A DNA stretch of 64,000 nucleotides, taken from positions 682,001 to 746,000 of the forward strand of contig NZ_JTDK01000006.1 in assembly GCF_000802305.1 (NCBI RefSeq), in the 5' to 3' direction. Below, piece by piece: positions 28,112-38,760 of the stretch; the stretch's first letter is position 1; each line of letters starts with the position of its first letter. The translations under genes and the position numbers were made by a program. The stretch is from Microbacterium mangrovi. Lineage in GTDB: Bacteria; Actinomycetota; Actinomycetes; Actinomycetales; Microbacteriaceae. The notes under the pieces were generated by a model. It did not search any database. It saw only the letters and a program-made list of their open reading frames with translations, and was not told the DNA's origin.

Positions 28112-29032
28112 TTACTCGCGACTGCTCTCGGCGAAGATGCGACGCGCCTCCGCGAGGGCCTGCTCGGACTGCGCGAGCAGCTCCGCGATGCGGGCGTTCG
28201 CCTGGGCAGAGCCGGTCGTCGCCGTGGGGGCGGGCGCATCGCCGTCTCCGGCGGCTGCACCGGCGGTCACCGCTCCTGCCGCGCCACCCGCGGCGACGCC
28301 CGCGGCCGTGTGGCTCGCATCGGGCTGCGGGAGCAGCGGGGCCTCCCCCTCGGCGGGCACCGGTTCGTCCTTCTTCGACGGACCGAGGAACGCGTTTGCC
28401 AGATAGCCGGTGAAGGTGCCGAAGATGCCGACGCCGATGATGATGATCAGCGTCCCGATCCACTTGCCCGGATTCGTCACCGGGAAGTGGTCGCCGTAGC
28501 CGACCGTCGAGATCGTGACGATCGTGTACCAGAGGGCGTCGGAGGCCGTCGTGATGTTCGCGCCCTCGGCGTACTGCTCCACCCGCAGGATCGCGAGCGA
28601 CCCGAACTGCAGCACCAGGATGCCCATGAGCAGCAGAGTCATCAGCGCGCTGTTGGCCCGATCGCGCGTGATGCTGCGCCAGATCGCGCCGGGGCCGAGC
28701 TTGCGCAGCAGCCGCACCACCCGCAGGACCCGGAACAGGCGCAGGATCTTCAGCTCCTGGAACGGCAGCGAAGCCAGCAGGTCGGCCCAGCCGTACTGCC
28801 GGAAGAAGTATCGCGAGGCGGACGGCGCGGTGGTGATCCGATAGATGAAGTCCGTCAGGAAGATCACGCTGAACAGGCCGTCCATGACGGCCAGCACGAT
28901 CTGCAGCGACTGATCGTTGCGGAAGATGTAATCCAGCGCGATGTTGACGATCGAAAGGATGGAGAGCAGCCCTACGAAGATCTCGTAGACGGTGTTCTTC
29001 ATCTCGCTGCGCGGCGCCCGTCTCCTGGCCAC
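28112..29032 (-). CDS. Voltage-gated-type potassium channel
   Basis: A 306-residue ion channel subunit of the six-segment class. The S4-like helix KILRLFRVLRVVRLLRKLG (about 95-113) carries positive charges at about every third place, and the selectivity filter TVGYGD is at 176-181 between the pore helix and the last membrane segment. The C-terminal 90 residues are Ala/Gly/Pro-rich and end in a charged helix (ARIAELLAQSEQALAEARRIFAES) that may oligomerise. It forms a tetrameric K+ channel. It lies 37 bases after prfA on the same strand and converges on the response regulator. Confidence 0.92.
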   Translation of the reverse strand: MARRRAPRSEMKNTVYEIFVGLLSILSIVNIALDYIFRNDQSLQIVLAVMDGLFSVIFLTDFIYRITTAPSASRYFFRQYGWADLLASLPFQELKILRLFRVLRVVRLLRKLGPGAIWRSITRDRANSALMTLLLMGILVLQFGSLAILRVEQYAEGANITTASDALWYTIVTISTVGYGDHFPVTNPGKWIGTLIIIIGVGIFGTFTGYLANAFLGPSKKDEPVPAEGEAPLLPQPDASHTAAGVAAGGAAGAVTAGAAAGDGDAPAPTATTGSAQANARIAELLAQSEQALAEARRIFAESSRE

Positions 29033-29044
29033 GTGGTCCCCTTC

Positions 29045-29063
29045 CCCCGCCGTCGTCGCGGGG
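29045..29063 (-). terminator. Short hairpin behind prfA
   Basis: CCCCGC (29045-29050) and GCGGGG (29058-29063) pair with a 7-base loop, 7 bases beyond the prfA stop. There is no T run, so it is a weak or Rho-dependent terminator at best. Confidence 0.4.
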
Positions 29064-29069
29064 TGACGC

Positions 29070-30149
29070 TCAGTCTTCGCCGGCGAGGGAGGCCAGGCGT
29101 GCCTCTTCGTCGGCGTGGATCGCCGACTCGATGATGGGCTCGAGTGCGCCGTCCATCACCTGGTCGAGGTTGTAGGCCTTGTATCCCGTCCGGTGATCCG
29201 CGATGCGGTTCTCCGGGAAATTGTAGGTGCGGATGCGTTCCGAGCGGTCCATGCCACGGATCTGCGAGCGTCGCGCGTCGGAGGCGGCGGCATCCCGCTC
29301 CTCCTGCTGCTTGGCCAGCAGCCGCGCGCGCAGCACGCGCATGCCGGCCTCGCGGTTCTGCAGCTGCGACTTCTCGTTCTGCATCGACACCACGATGCCG
29401 GTGGGCACGTGGGTGATCCGCACCGCGGAGTCGGTCGTGTTCACGGACTGACCGCCGGGACCGGAGGAACGGAACACGTCGATCTTGAGGTCGTTCTGGT
29501 TGATCTCGATCTCGTCCGGCTCGTCGACCTCGGGGAAGACCAGGACGCCCGTCGTCGACGTGTGGATGCGCCCCTGCGACTCGGTCGCCGGCACGCGCTG
29601 CACGCGGTGCACACCGCCCTCGTACTTGAGGTGGGCCCACACGCCCTGGGCGGGGTCGCTGGAGGACCCCTTGATGGCGACCTGGACGTCCTTGTAGCCG
29701 CCGAGGTCGGACTCGTTGCGCTCGAGCAGCTCGGTCTTCCATCCCTTGGACGCGGCGTACTGCAGGTACATGCGCAGCAGGTCCGCCGCGAACAGCGCCG
29801 ACTCGGCGCCGCCCTCGCCCTGCTTGATCTCCATGATCACGTCGCGGGCGTCGTCCGGATCCCGCGGGATCAGCAGACGCCGGAGCTTCTCCGCCGCGGC
29901 GGCGAGGCGCTCCTCGAGCGCGGGCACCTCGTCGGCGAACGCCGCATCCTCCCGGGCGAGCTCGCGGGCGGCATCCAGATCATCGGATGCCGCCTGCCAG
30001 TCCTCGTGGGCCTTGACGATGCGCGACAGCTCGGCGTAGCGCCGGTTGACTCGCTTGGCGCGCGCCGGATCGGCGTGCACCGCGGGGTCGTTCAGCTCCT
30101 GCTCGACGGCCCGGTGCTCCTCGAGCAGCGGCCCGACAGCGTCGAACAC
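29070..30149 (-). CDS. prfA: Peptide chain release factor 1
   Basis: A 359-residue class I release factor reading UAA and UAG. The anticodon-like tripeptide PAT is at 187-189 ([14 protein letters not shown]), and the peptidyl-tRNA hydrolysis motif GGQ is at 232-234 ([12 protein letters not shown]). The GGQ glutamine is the target of PrmC. It starts 8 bases after rho and therefore shares its transcript. The ribosomal protein L31 gene (rpmE) often found between rho and prfA in mycobacteria is not here. Confidence 0.97.
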   Translation of the reverse strand: MFDAVGPLLEEHRAVEQELNDPAVHADPARAKRVNRRYAELSRIVKAHEDWQAASDDLDAARELAREDAAFADEVPALEERLAAAAEKLRRLLIPRDPDDARDVIMEIKQGEGGAESALFAADLLRMYLQYAASKGWKTELLERNESDLGGYKDVQVAIKGSSSDPAQGVWAHLKYEGGVHRVQRVPATESQGRIHTSTTGVLVFPEVDEPDEIEINQNDLKIDVFRSSGPGGQSVNTTDSAVRITHVPTGIVVSMQNEKSQLQNREAGMRVLRARLLAKQQEERDAAASDARRSQIRGMDRSERIRTYNFPENRIADHRTGYKAYNLDQVMDGALEPIIESAIHADEEARLASLAGED

Positions 30150-30157
30150 GACGGGCC

Positions 30158-32260
30158 TTACCGGATGCTGTTCTCGTGACCGTGGCTGTGACCGCCACCG
30201 CGGCCGTCACGCTCGGGCACCGGGACGGCCTTCTGCATCTGCACGAGGAACTCGACGTTGGACTGCGTCTCCTTGAGCTTGCCCAGCACCACCTCGAGAG
30301 CCTGCTGCGGGTCGAGGCCGGCGAGGGCGCGACGCAGCTTCCAGGTGATCTTGACCTCGTCGCTGGACATCAGCATCTCTTCGCGACGGGTGCTGGACGC
30401 GTTGACGTCCACCGCCGGGAAGATGCGCTTGTCGGCCAGCTGACGCGACAGGCGCAGTTCGCTGTTGCCGGTGCCCTTGAACTCCTCGAAGATGACGTCG
30501 TCCATCTTCGAGCCGGTCTCCACGAGAGCCGTCGCCAGGATCGTGAGGGATCCGCCGTTCTCGATGTTGCGCGCGGCGCCGAAGAAGCGCTTGGGCGGGT
30601 ACAGCGCCGAGGCGTCCACGCCACCGGTCAGGACGCGTCCGGACGTCGGTGCGGACACGTTGTAGGCACGGCCGAGGCGCGTGATCGAGTCCAGCAGCAC
30701 GACGACGTCGCGGCCGAGCTCCACCAGGCGCTTGGCGCGCTCGATGGCGAGCTCGGCGACTGTCGTGTGGTCTTCGGCGGGACGGTCGAACGTGGAGGCG
30801 ATGACCTCGCCGCGCACCGAGCGCTGCATGTCGGTGACCTCTTCGGGGCGCTCGTCGACGAGAACGACCATGAGGTGCACCTCGGGGTTGTTCTTCGCGA
30901 TCGCGTCGGCGATCTGCTGCAGCACGATCGTCTTGCCGGCCTTCGGGGGCGCCACGATGAGGCCGCGCTGACCCTTGCCGATCGGCGCCACGAGGTCGAT
31001 GATGCGCTGCGTCAGCTTCTCGGGCGCGGTCTCCAGGCGCAGGCGCTCCTGCGGGTACAGCGGGGTCAGCTTGCCGAATTCGACGCGCGCGGCGGCGTCG
31101 TCGACCGAAAGGCCGTTGACGGCGTCGACCTTGACCAGCGCGTTGTACTTCTGGCGGCTGGACTGCTCGCCCTCGCGCGGCTGCTTGATGGCGCCCACGA
31201 CCGCGTCGCCCTTGCGCAGGTTGTACTTCTTGACCTGGCCGAGCGACACGTAGACGTCGCTCGGACCGGGCAGGTAGCCGGTGGTGCGCACGAAGGCGTA
31301 GTTGTCGAGCACGTCGAGGATGCCGGCGATCGGGATGAGGACGTCGTCCTCGCCGATCTCGGTCTCGAACTCGTCGGCGTTCTGGTTGGCCGCGCCGCGG
31401 CGCTTGTTGCGCTGCCGGCTGCGGGCGCTCTGACCCTGCTGGTTCTGCTGGCCGCCGTTCTGGCCGCCCTGCTGGTTCTGCTGACCGCCCTGCTGGTTCT
31501 GCTGCGGGGCCGCCTGCGGCTCGTCGGCAGTCTCGGACGCGTCGGCGTCGGCCTGCGCCGCGTCCTTCGCGTTGCGGTTGCGGCTGCGGTTGCGGTTGCG
31601 GTTGCGACCGCGCGCAGGCTGCTCGCCCTCGGCGGTCTCGGCGGCGTCGGCCTCGACGTTCTCGGCTTCGGGCGCCTCCGCAGGAGCCTCGGTCGCGTCC
31701 GCCGAAGCGTCGGCGGCGGGCGCCTCGGCGGCGGGCTCGGCCTCGGCGGGCTCGGCGGCCGGCGCGGCCTTGCGGCGACGCGGGGCGCGCGCGGGCTTCG
31801 TCGGCGCCTCGGCCACAGCGGCCTCAGCCGGTGCGGCGTCCTCGGACGATTCGGCCGGCGCGTCCGTCGACGCGGCATCCGCCACGGCGGCGGGCTCTTC
31901 GGCGGCGGGCGCCTCGGACGGCGTGATGACGTCGGTCTTCGCGCGGCGCGGGGCGCGCTTGCGCGGCGCCTTCTTGACCGGCTCCTCGAGTTCGAGGACC
32001 TGCTCGGCGTCGACGGCCGGCGTCTCTTCGGCCGCGGGGGCGGCCTCGGTCACGGGCTCGGCGGGCTGCTCGAGCTCGGCCTCGACCTCGGCGAGGGGCT
32101 CGGCGACCTCGGCATCCTGCTCGGTCGCCTCCTCGGCCGCGGCGGCCTCGTCGGCGGCATCCGCCTCGGCGACGGCCTGGTCGGCGGTCAGCTCTTCGTT
32201 GGTGTCGACGCTCTCATCAGCGGGCGCGTCGGCGTTGTGGATCTCGGAGATGGACTCCAC
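30158..32260 (-). CDS. rho: Transcription termination factor Rho
   Basis: A 700-residue hexameric RNA helicase. The core has the primary RNA-binding domain from about residue 304 ([28 protein letters not shown]), P-loop PPKAGKT near 437, [11 protein letters not shown] and the [11 protein letters not shown] block. Before it are about 300 residues of low-complexity sequence: acidic Ala/Glu-rich, then short basic patches ([22 protein letters not shown]), an Arg-Asn repeat coded at 31570-31615 and a Gln/Gly/Asn repeat coded at 31434-31505. The usual Rho_N helical domain is not recognisable at the N-terminus. The insert probably adds RNA affinity, as known for some actinobacterial Rho proteins. 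Confidence 0.96.
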   Translation of the reverse strand: MESISEIHNADAPADESVDTNEELTADQAVAEADAADEAAAAEEATEQDAEVAEPLAEVEAELEQPAEPVTEAAPAAEETPAVDAEQVLELEEPVKKAPRKRAPRRAKTDVITPSEAPAAEEPAAVADAASTDAPAESSEDAAPAEAAVAEAPTKPARAPRRRKAAPAAEPAEAEPAAEAPAADASADATEAPAEAPEAENVEADAAETAEGEQPARGRNRNRNRSRNRNAKDAAQADADASETADEPQAAPQQNQQGGQQNQQGGQNGGQQNQQGQSARSRQRNKRRGAANQNADEFETEIGEDDVLIPIAGILDVLDNYAFVRTTGYLPGPSDVYVSLGQVKKYNLRKGDAVVGAIKQPREGEQSSRQKYNALVKVDAVNGLSVDDAAARVEFGKLTPLYPQERLRLETAPEKLTQRIIDLVAPIGKGQRGLIVAPPKAGKTIVLQQIADAIAKNNPEVHLMVVLVDERPEEVTDMQRSVRGEVIASTFDRPAEDHTTVAELAIERAKRLVELGRDVVVLLDSITRLGRAYNVSAPTSGRVLTGGVDASALYPPKRFFGAARNIENGGSLTILATALVETGSKMDDVIFEEFKGTGNSELRLSRQLADKRIFPAVDVNASSTRREEMLMSSDEVKITWKLRRALAGLDPQQALEVVLGKLKETQSNVEFLVQMQKAVPVPERDGRGGGHSHGHENSIR

Positions 32261-32466
32261 GAGTTCTCCCTTGTGAAATGTGTGAATTCAGGCACGCCCG
32301 TCCGTGCGCCAGACGGCGCGAATTCCGCTCGATGGGAGCGGTGGCACCGGGGTGGTCACACCGCTCGCGTCGTTCACGGAAGCTGTACGGGAGGCTTTCG
32401 CAGATTGCGATGGAGGTCAGAATCCGCTCGCCTTGCGGCTTCGCGGCATCCTCCGTGTACTCCGAT

Positions 32467-32475
32467 ACTTTACCA
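32467..32475 (-). promoter_or_regulatory. rho: Extended -10 for rho
   Basis: On the leftward strand TGGTAAAGT is an extended -10 (TGnTAnnnT). It would start transcription near 32460 and give a ~200-base leader before the rho ATG at 32260. A long leader fits known autoregulation of rho by premature termination in other bacteria. No consensus -35 is present. Confidence 0.45.
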
Positions 32476-32479
32476 CTGT

Positions 32480-32495
32480 CCGGTCCGCAGACCGG
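32480..32495 (-). terminator. Small hairpin at the thrB 3' end
   Basis: CCGGTC (32480-32485) and GACCGG (32490-32495) pair with a 4-base loop directly after the thrB stop at 32499. No T run follows; it overlaps the spacer of the rho promoter candidate, so read-through from thrB into rho is likely. Confidence 0.4.
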
Positions 32496-32498
32496 CAT

Positions 32499-33427
<929 letters not shown>

Positions 33428-33431
<4 letters not shown>

Positions 33432-34498
33432 GCCAGGTCCAGCACGGAGGCCACCTCGGTGGTCACGGCGTCCACGACGATCGGCTCGGCGGTGGTGCCG
33501 TCGGTCTGGCGCAGGCCCCACTGCGGGTCCTTGAGGCCGTGACCGGTGACGGTGAGCACCACGCGGGACCCGGCCGGGATCACGCCGGCCTCGGCGCGGT
33601 CGAGAAGACCGGCGACGCTGGCCGCCGAGCCGGGCTCGACGAAGATGCCGACCTCGCCGGCGAGGATCTTCTGCGCCGCCAGGATGCGGTCGTCCTCGAC
33701 GGCGCCGAACCAGCCGTTCGTGGCATCCCGCGCCTCCAGGGCGAGGTTCCACGATGCCGGGTTGCCGATCCGGATGGCGGTGGCGATGGTCTCGGGGTTC
33801 TTCACGACCTCGCCGCGCACGAGCGGCGCGGAACCGGCGGCCTGGAAGCCGAACATGCGCGGGATGCGCGTGGACACGCCGCGCTCGGCCTCCTCGCGGT
33901 ATCCGCGGGTGTACGCGGTGTAGTTGCCGGCGTTGCCGACGGGGATGAAGTGGAAGTCGGGCGCATCGCCGAGCTGCTCGACGACCTCGTACGCGGCCGT
34001 CTTCTGCCCCTCGATGCGGTCGGGGTTGACCGAGTTCACGAGGTGCACGGGGTAGCGCTCGGCGAGCTCGCGCGCGATCTCGAGGCAGTCGTCGAAGTTT
34101 CCGCGCAGCTGGATGAGCTTGCCGTTGTGCGCGACGGCCTGGCTGAGCTTGCCCATCGCGATCTTGCCTTCGGGCACCAGGACTGCGGCCGTGATGCCGG
34201 CGTGCGCGGCGTAGGCCGCGGCGGAGGCCGAGGTGTTGCCGGTCGAGGCGCAGATGACGGCCTTCGCGCCGTGCTCGACGGCCCGCGACAGCGCCACGGT
34301 CATGCCGCGGTCCTTGAACGACCCGGTCGGGTTCATGCCCTCGAACTTCACCCAGACGTCGGCGCCGGTGCGACGCGAGAGCGCGGGCGCGGGCAGGAGC
34401 GGCGTGCCGCCCTCCCCCAGGGTCACGACGGTGGACGACTCGGTCACGCCGAGACGGTCGGCGTACTCGCGCAGGACTCCCTGCCAGACATGGGCCAT
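33428..34498 (-). CDS. thrC: Threonine synthase
   Basis: A 356-residue PLP enzyme converting phosphohomoserine to threonine. The PLP lysine is K62 in [30 protein letters not shown] binds substrate and [10 protein letters not shown] the phosphate. ATG 34498 follows AAGGAG by 6 bases and the hom stop by one base; the upstream in-frame extension is rejected. It belongs to the short class similar to mycobacterial ThrC. Confidence 0.96.
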
Positions 34499-34499
34499 T

Positions 34500-35801
34500 T
34501 CAATCTCCTTCAACACGCAGGACGGAAACCACGCGCTCGACGACTCCGCTCGTGGCGAGTCGGCCGACGGTCTCGTTCAGATCCTGTTCGACAGCTTGGT
34601 GGGTACCGATGACGAGCCGCGCACGGCCCTCCTCGGTGACGGTCTGCTCGACGGTGGCGATCGACACGCGCCCGTCGCTCAGGATGCCGGCGACGGTCGC
34701 CAGCACCCCGGCCTGGTCGTCGACCTCGAGCGTCACCTGGTAGCGGGTGACGATCTCGCCGATGGCGACGACCGGAAGATGTGCCCGCGCGGATTCGCCG
34801 ACGCCGACTCCGCCGGCGATGTGGCGGCGGGCGGCTGAGACGACGTCGCCCAGCACGGCCGACGCGGTCTGCAGGCCGCCGGCTCCGGCGCCGTAGAACA
34901 TCAGGTTCCCGGCGGCGGCCGCCTCGACGAACACGGCGTTGTTGACGCCGTGGACGCTGGCGAGCGGGTGCTCACGGGGCACCAGGGCCGGGTAGACACG
35001 CACCGAGACGGCTTCGCCGTCGGCGCGGTCGGCGAGGCGTTCGCACACGGCGAGGAGCTTGATGACGTAGCCGGCATGGCGCGCGGCATCCATCATGCCC
35101 TTCGTGATGCCGGTGATTCCCTCGCGGTGCACGGCCTCGAGGGGCACCGTGGTGTGGAAGGCGAGGGAGGCGAGGATCGCGGCCTTCTGCGCGGCGTCGT
35201 ACGCCTCGACGTCGGCGGTCGGGTCGGCCTCCGCGTACCCGAGGCGCTGGGCGTCGGCGAGCACCTCGCCGAAGTCGGCGCCCTCGCGGTCCATGCGGTC
35301 CAGGATGTAGTTGGTCGTGCCGTTGACGATGCCCATGATGCGGTTGACGCGGTCGCCGGCCAGCGAGTCGCGCAGCGGGCGGATGATCGGGATCGCGGCG
35401 GCGACGGCGGCCTCGTAGGAGACGGAGGCCCCGACCTGGTCGGCGGCGTCGAAGATCTCGGCGCCGTGCGTGGCGAGCATCGCCTTGTTGGCGGTGACGA
35501 TGTCGGCGCCGGAGTTGATGGCCTGCAGCACGTACGAGCGCGCCGGCTCGAGGCCGCCCATGACCTCGATGACGATGTCGGAGCCGACGATGAGCGTCTC
35601 GGCGTCCGTGGTCATCAGCTCCCGCGGCAGCTCCGCGTTGCGGGGGGCGTCCGGGTTGCGGACCGCGATGCCGGCCAGTTCGAGTTCGGCGCCGGAGCGC
35701 TCGGCCAGCTCGTCGGCGTGCTCGCGCAGGAGCGCCGCGACCTGGGATCCCACCGAGCCTGCTCCGAGCAGGGCCACGCGCAGTCGTCGTTTGTCGGTCA
35801 C
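34500..35801 (-). CDS. hom: Homoserine dehydrogenase
   Basis: A 433-residue NAD(P)-dependent enzyme. Rossmann motif GAGSVG at 13-18, the [15 protein letters not shown] and [14 protein letters not shown] blocks, and a C-terminal ACT domain (about 352-430, [20 protein letters not shown]) that usually gives threonine feedback inhibition. It overlaps the lysA stop by 4 bases. It commits aspartate semialdehyde to threonine/methionine. Confidence 0.97.
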   Translation of the reverse strand: MTDKRRLRVALLGAGSVGSQVAALLREHADELAERSGAELELAGIAVRNPDAPRNAELPRELMTTDAETLIVGSDIVIEVMGGLEPARSYVLQAINSGADIVTANKAMLATHGAEIFDAADQVGASVSYEAAVAAAIPIIRPLRDSLAGDRVNRIMGIVNGTTNYILDRMDREGADFGEVLADAQRLGYAEADPTADVEAYDAAQKAAILASLAFHTTVPLEAVHREGITGITKGMMDAARHAGYVIKLLAVCERLADRADGEAVSVRVYPALVPREHPLASVHGVNNAVFVEAAAAGNLMFYGAGAGGLQTASAVLGDVVSAARRHIAGGVGVGESARAHLPVVAIGEIVTRYQVTLEVDDQAGVLATVAGILSDGRVSIATVEQTVTEEGRARLVIGTHQAVEQDLNETVGRLATSGVVERVVSVLRVEGD

Positions 35802-37234
35802 TTCGTCGTGCTCCGCTCGCTCTGTTCAGGCATTCGTGTTCCTTCCGGGAGGATGCCCGCATCGCGCGACAGCAGGTCGGCGAGGGTCTCGCCGCGCACG
35901 ATCACGCGCGCTCTGCCGTCTGCGACCGCGACGACCGCGGGGCGGGTGACGTAGTTGTAGTTGCTGGCCAGGGAGAAGCAGTAGGCGCCGGTCGCGGGCA
36001 CCGCGACGAGGTCGCCGGGGGCGATGTCGGCGGGCAGGTAGCCGCGGTCGACGACGATGTCGCCGGACTCGCAGTGCTTGCCGACCACGCGCACCAGCAC
36101 GGGCTCGTCGTCGCCGTCGCGCGAGGCGAGCGTCACGGTGTAGTCGGCGCCGTAGAGGGCCGGACGTGCGTTGTCGCTCATCCCGCCGTCGACGCTCACG
36201 TAGGTGCGCGTCGCCTCACCGCCCTCGAGGAGCACCGGCTTGACGGTGCCCACCTCGTAGAGGGTGACCCCGGCCTGGCCGACGATGGCCCGGCCGGGCT
36301 CGACGGCGAGTTCGGGAACGCGGATGCCGCGCACCTCGCACTCCTGCGCCACCGCGTTCGCGATGCCCGCGGCGAGCTCCTCGATCGTGTTCGGGTCGTC
36401 GGCGGACGTGTACGCGATGCCGAAGCCGCCGCCGACGTTGAGGAGCGGAACCGGGCCGTCCGCGAGGAGTTCGGCGTGCAGGTCGACCAGGCGCGACGCC
36501 GACTCGGCGAAGCCGGCGACGCCGAAGATCTGGGAGCCGATGTGGCAGTGCAGGCCGAGGAACCGCAGACCTTCGATCTCGCGGATGCGGGCGACGACCG
36601 CCGGCGCGTCCTCCATCGCGATCCCGAACTTCTGGTCTTCGTGCGCGGTCGCGAGGAACTCGTGCGTCTCGGCGTGGACTCCGCTGCGCACCCGCAGCAG
36701 CACGTCCTGGGTGTAGCCGTGGCGCTGCACGATCGCGGCGAGGCGCTCGAGTTCGATGATGCTGTCGAGCACGATCGTGCCCACGCCCACCTCGACGGCG
36801 CGCTCGAGTTCGGCCGTGCTCTTGTTGTTGCCGTGGAAGCCGATGTGGGCGGGCTCCATGCCGGCGGCCAGCGCGATCTCCAGCTCGCCGCCCGAGCACA
36901 CGTCGACCGACATGCCCTCGGAGGTCACCCAGCGCACGACCTCGGTCGACAGGAACGCCTTGCCGGCGTAGTAGACGCGGGCCAGGGCGCCGTGGCGTGC
37001 GGCCGCGGTGCGGAACGCGGCGACCGTGCGCCGTGCGTGCTCGCGCACCTCGGTCTCGTCGAGCACGTAGAGCGGTGTGCCGAAGCGCTCCGCGAGCTCG
37101 GTGGCATCCACTCCCCCGACCTGGAGGACCCCCCGGGCGTCGCGCCTGGCGGACGCGGGCCAGACGGCGGGGTCGAGAGCAGCGATGTCTTCCGGAACCG
37201 GCAGGGGCGCCGGTCGGGAGGCGGGTGCGGACAA
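35798..37234 (-). CDS. lysA: Diaminopimelate decarboxylase
   Basis: A 478-residue PLP enzyme of the alanine-racemase fold making lysine from meso-diaminopimelate. PLP lysine K92 in VYYAGKAFLS, HIGSQIFG and the C-terminal CESGDIV motif with the active-site cysteine are seen. The ~45-residue N-terminal extension is actinobacterial. TAGACT at 37326-37321 may be its -10, giving an 80-base leader. First gene of the overlapping lysA-hom-thrC-thrB set. Confidence 0.96.
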   Translation of the reverse strand: MSAPASRPAPLPVPEDIAALDPAVWPASARRDARGVLQVGGVDATELAERFGTPLYVLDETEVREHARRTVAAFRTAAARHGALARVYYAGKAFLSTEVVRWVTSEGMSVDVCSGGELEIALAAGMEPAHIGFHGNNKSTAELERAVEVGVGTIVLDSIIELERLAAIVQRHGYTQDVLLRVRSGVHAETHEFLATAHEDQKFGIAMEDAPAVVARIREIEGLRFLGLHCHIGSQIFGVAGFAESASRLVDLHAELLADGPVPLLNVGGGFGIAYTSADDPNTIEELAAGIANAVAQECEVRGIRVPELAVEPGRAIVGQAGVTLYEVGTVKPVLLEGGEATRTYVSVDGGMSDNARPALYGADYTVTLASRDGDDEPVLVRVVGKHCESGDIVVDRGYLPADIAPGDLVAVPATGAYCFSLASNYNYVTRPAVVAVADGRARVIVRGETLADLLSRDAGILPEGTRMPEQSERSTTK

Positions 37235-37380
37235 CGAGGAACCAATCGGTGGGATGCGGCAGCGCGGTGCCCGGGACGCTGCGCTGCGGATGCGGCGGCG
37301 GATGCGCGTCGGGCGGTGTCAGTCTATCGAATCGCCGGGTCGGGCCCCATTCGTGCGACTCCGCCCGCCCGGCGGCCTGC

Positions 37381-38760
37381 TCACTTGCAGGTGCCCTTGG
37401 CCTGCAGGGCCGGGTCGGTGAGGATGCCGGGCTGCACGTCGAAGTCGGCCACGACGGCATCCTTCTTCACGTCCAGCCCCTTGAGCGTCATGCCCGCCGG
37501 ATGCGTGTCGGCGAGACAGATCGTGCGGGACGCGAGGATCCCCTGCGCGAGTCCGCCGAAGCGCGCCCGCACCGTGTCGGCCGACATCGGCAGGCCGCCG
37601 ACGATGAACTCCTCGGGGGTGAGCACCAGGTTGCCGCCTTCGATGCTCGCCTTCAGCACCTCGGTGAACGAGACGCCGCTGAGGAACTGCGCCGGATTGA
37701 GCGACACGGTCACCCGGTTCCCGTCGACCTTCACGGTCTCCGGCAGGATCTGCCCGAGCGTCGTCCGGTTCGCCGAGACGAGGGACTGCAGCGCATCGGG
37801 CTTGAGCCGCACCTTGGCCTCCGCGGTCGCGGGCACGCCCGTGCCGTTCGTGGGCACGTCGGTGGCGTGGATCGTGATCGTGCCGGTCGTGCCGACGAGC
37901 GGCACGCCCGCCACCGTGAACGTGAGGGTGTCGAGCTTGCCCGCCCAGGTCTGGGGCAGCACCGGCTCGTCGAAGGTCACGGCGACCGGGTGGGATGCCG
38001 GCAGGCCGAGCGCCTTGTCGACCTTCTGCTGCACGGTCTGCTTGACGACCGACGACGCGTGGGTCTCGGCGACCTGCCAGCCGATCGCGGCCGCGACCCC
38101 GACGAGGACGAGCACCACGGCGGTCGTGGCGAGCGTGACGATGACGGCCCGGCGGCGGCGACGCTTCTTCGCCGCCGGGGACGGTGGCGCGTCCGGCTCG
38201 GAGGTCTCGGGGGTCTCGGCGGCCGGCGACGCGGCGGGGGCGGTCGCCGTCGGCGCGGTCATCGCGCCGGTCGCAGCGGCCGCGATCGCCGCCGTATAGG
38301 AGGAGACCGGCGGAAGCGTCGGATGGGTCCCGGTCACGTCGAACCCGCCGGCGACCGCACCGAGCGGGATGGGCTCCGAGTTCGGCAGGTTCGACCACGC
38401 CAGCTGCTTCGGCCGGGTGCTCGTCGGTCGCTTCTGAGCCGGCAGCGCGGTCGCCGGCCCGATGGGCGAGATCGCCTGCGTCGGGGCATCCAGGCTGGAG
38501 GGCGCCGCCGGCTCCTCGGCCGCGGGAGCACTCTCCGGCGCAGGCGTCGCGTCCGGCGCAGGCGTGTCGTCCGCCGCGGGCGTCTCACCCGCCCCGTCCC
38601 CCGTCGCGTCCGCACCAGGGCGGACGCTGCCGGGCCGAGGCGGCACGTTCGCCGGCAGGGGCATCGTGACCGGCAGCGGGGCGAACTGCTCGGTGGGCGT
38701 CGCATCCCCGGAAGACGGCAGCGGCTGCGTCTTCGGGTTCTCGTCGTCGCCGATCCTCAA
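37381..38760 (-). CDS. LmeA-like/DUF2993 lipid-binding protein with long disordered N-terminus
   Basis: A 459-residue protein. The first ~220 residues are Pro/Ala/Thr-rich and hydrophilic, then KKRRRRRAVIV and one membrane segment (about residues 225-250), then the DUF2993 domain (about 260-459) ending in QPGILTDPALQAKGTCK. LmeA of mycobacteria binds phosphoinositides and acts in mannan elongation on the outer side of the membrane. TTG 38760 overlaps the stop of the preceding paralog (TTGA); GTG 38766 is an alternative. A disordered cytoplasmic tail plus an extracytoplasmic domain is the predicted topology. Confidence 0.8.
   Translation of the reverse strand: MRIGDDENPKTQPLPSSGDATPTEQFAPLPVTMPLPANVPPRPGSVRPGADATGDGAGETPAADDTPAPDATPAPESAPAAEEPAAPSSLDAPTQAISPIGPATALPAQKRPTSTRPKQLAWSNLPNSEPIPLGAVAGGFDVTGTHPTLPPVSSYTAAIAAAATGAMTAPTATAPAASPAAETPETSEPDAPPSPAAKKRRRRRAVIVTLATTAVVLVLVGVAAAIGWQVAETHASSVVKQTVQQKVDKALGLPASHPVAVTFDEPVLPQTWAGKLDTLTFTVAGVPLVGTTGTITIHATDVPTNGTGVPATAEAKVRLKPDALQSLVSANRTTLGQILPETVKVDGNRVTVSLNPAQFLSGVSFTEVLKASIEGGNLVLTPEEFIVGGLPMSADTVRARFGGLAQGILASRTICLADTHPAGMTLKGLDVKKDAVVADFDVQPGILTDPALQAKGTCK

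Noticed and set aside
29070-32260. Search for rpmE (L31) between rho and prfA
   Set aside because: Only 8 bases separate the two genes; no L31 present.
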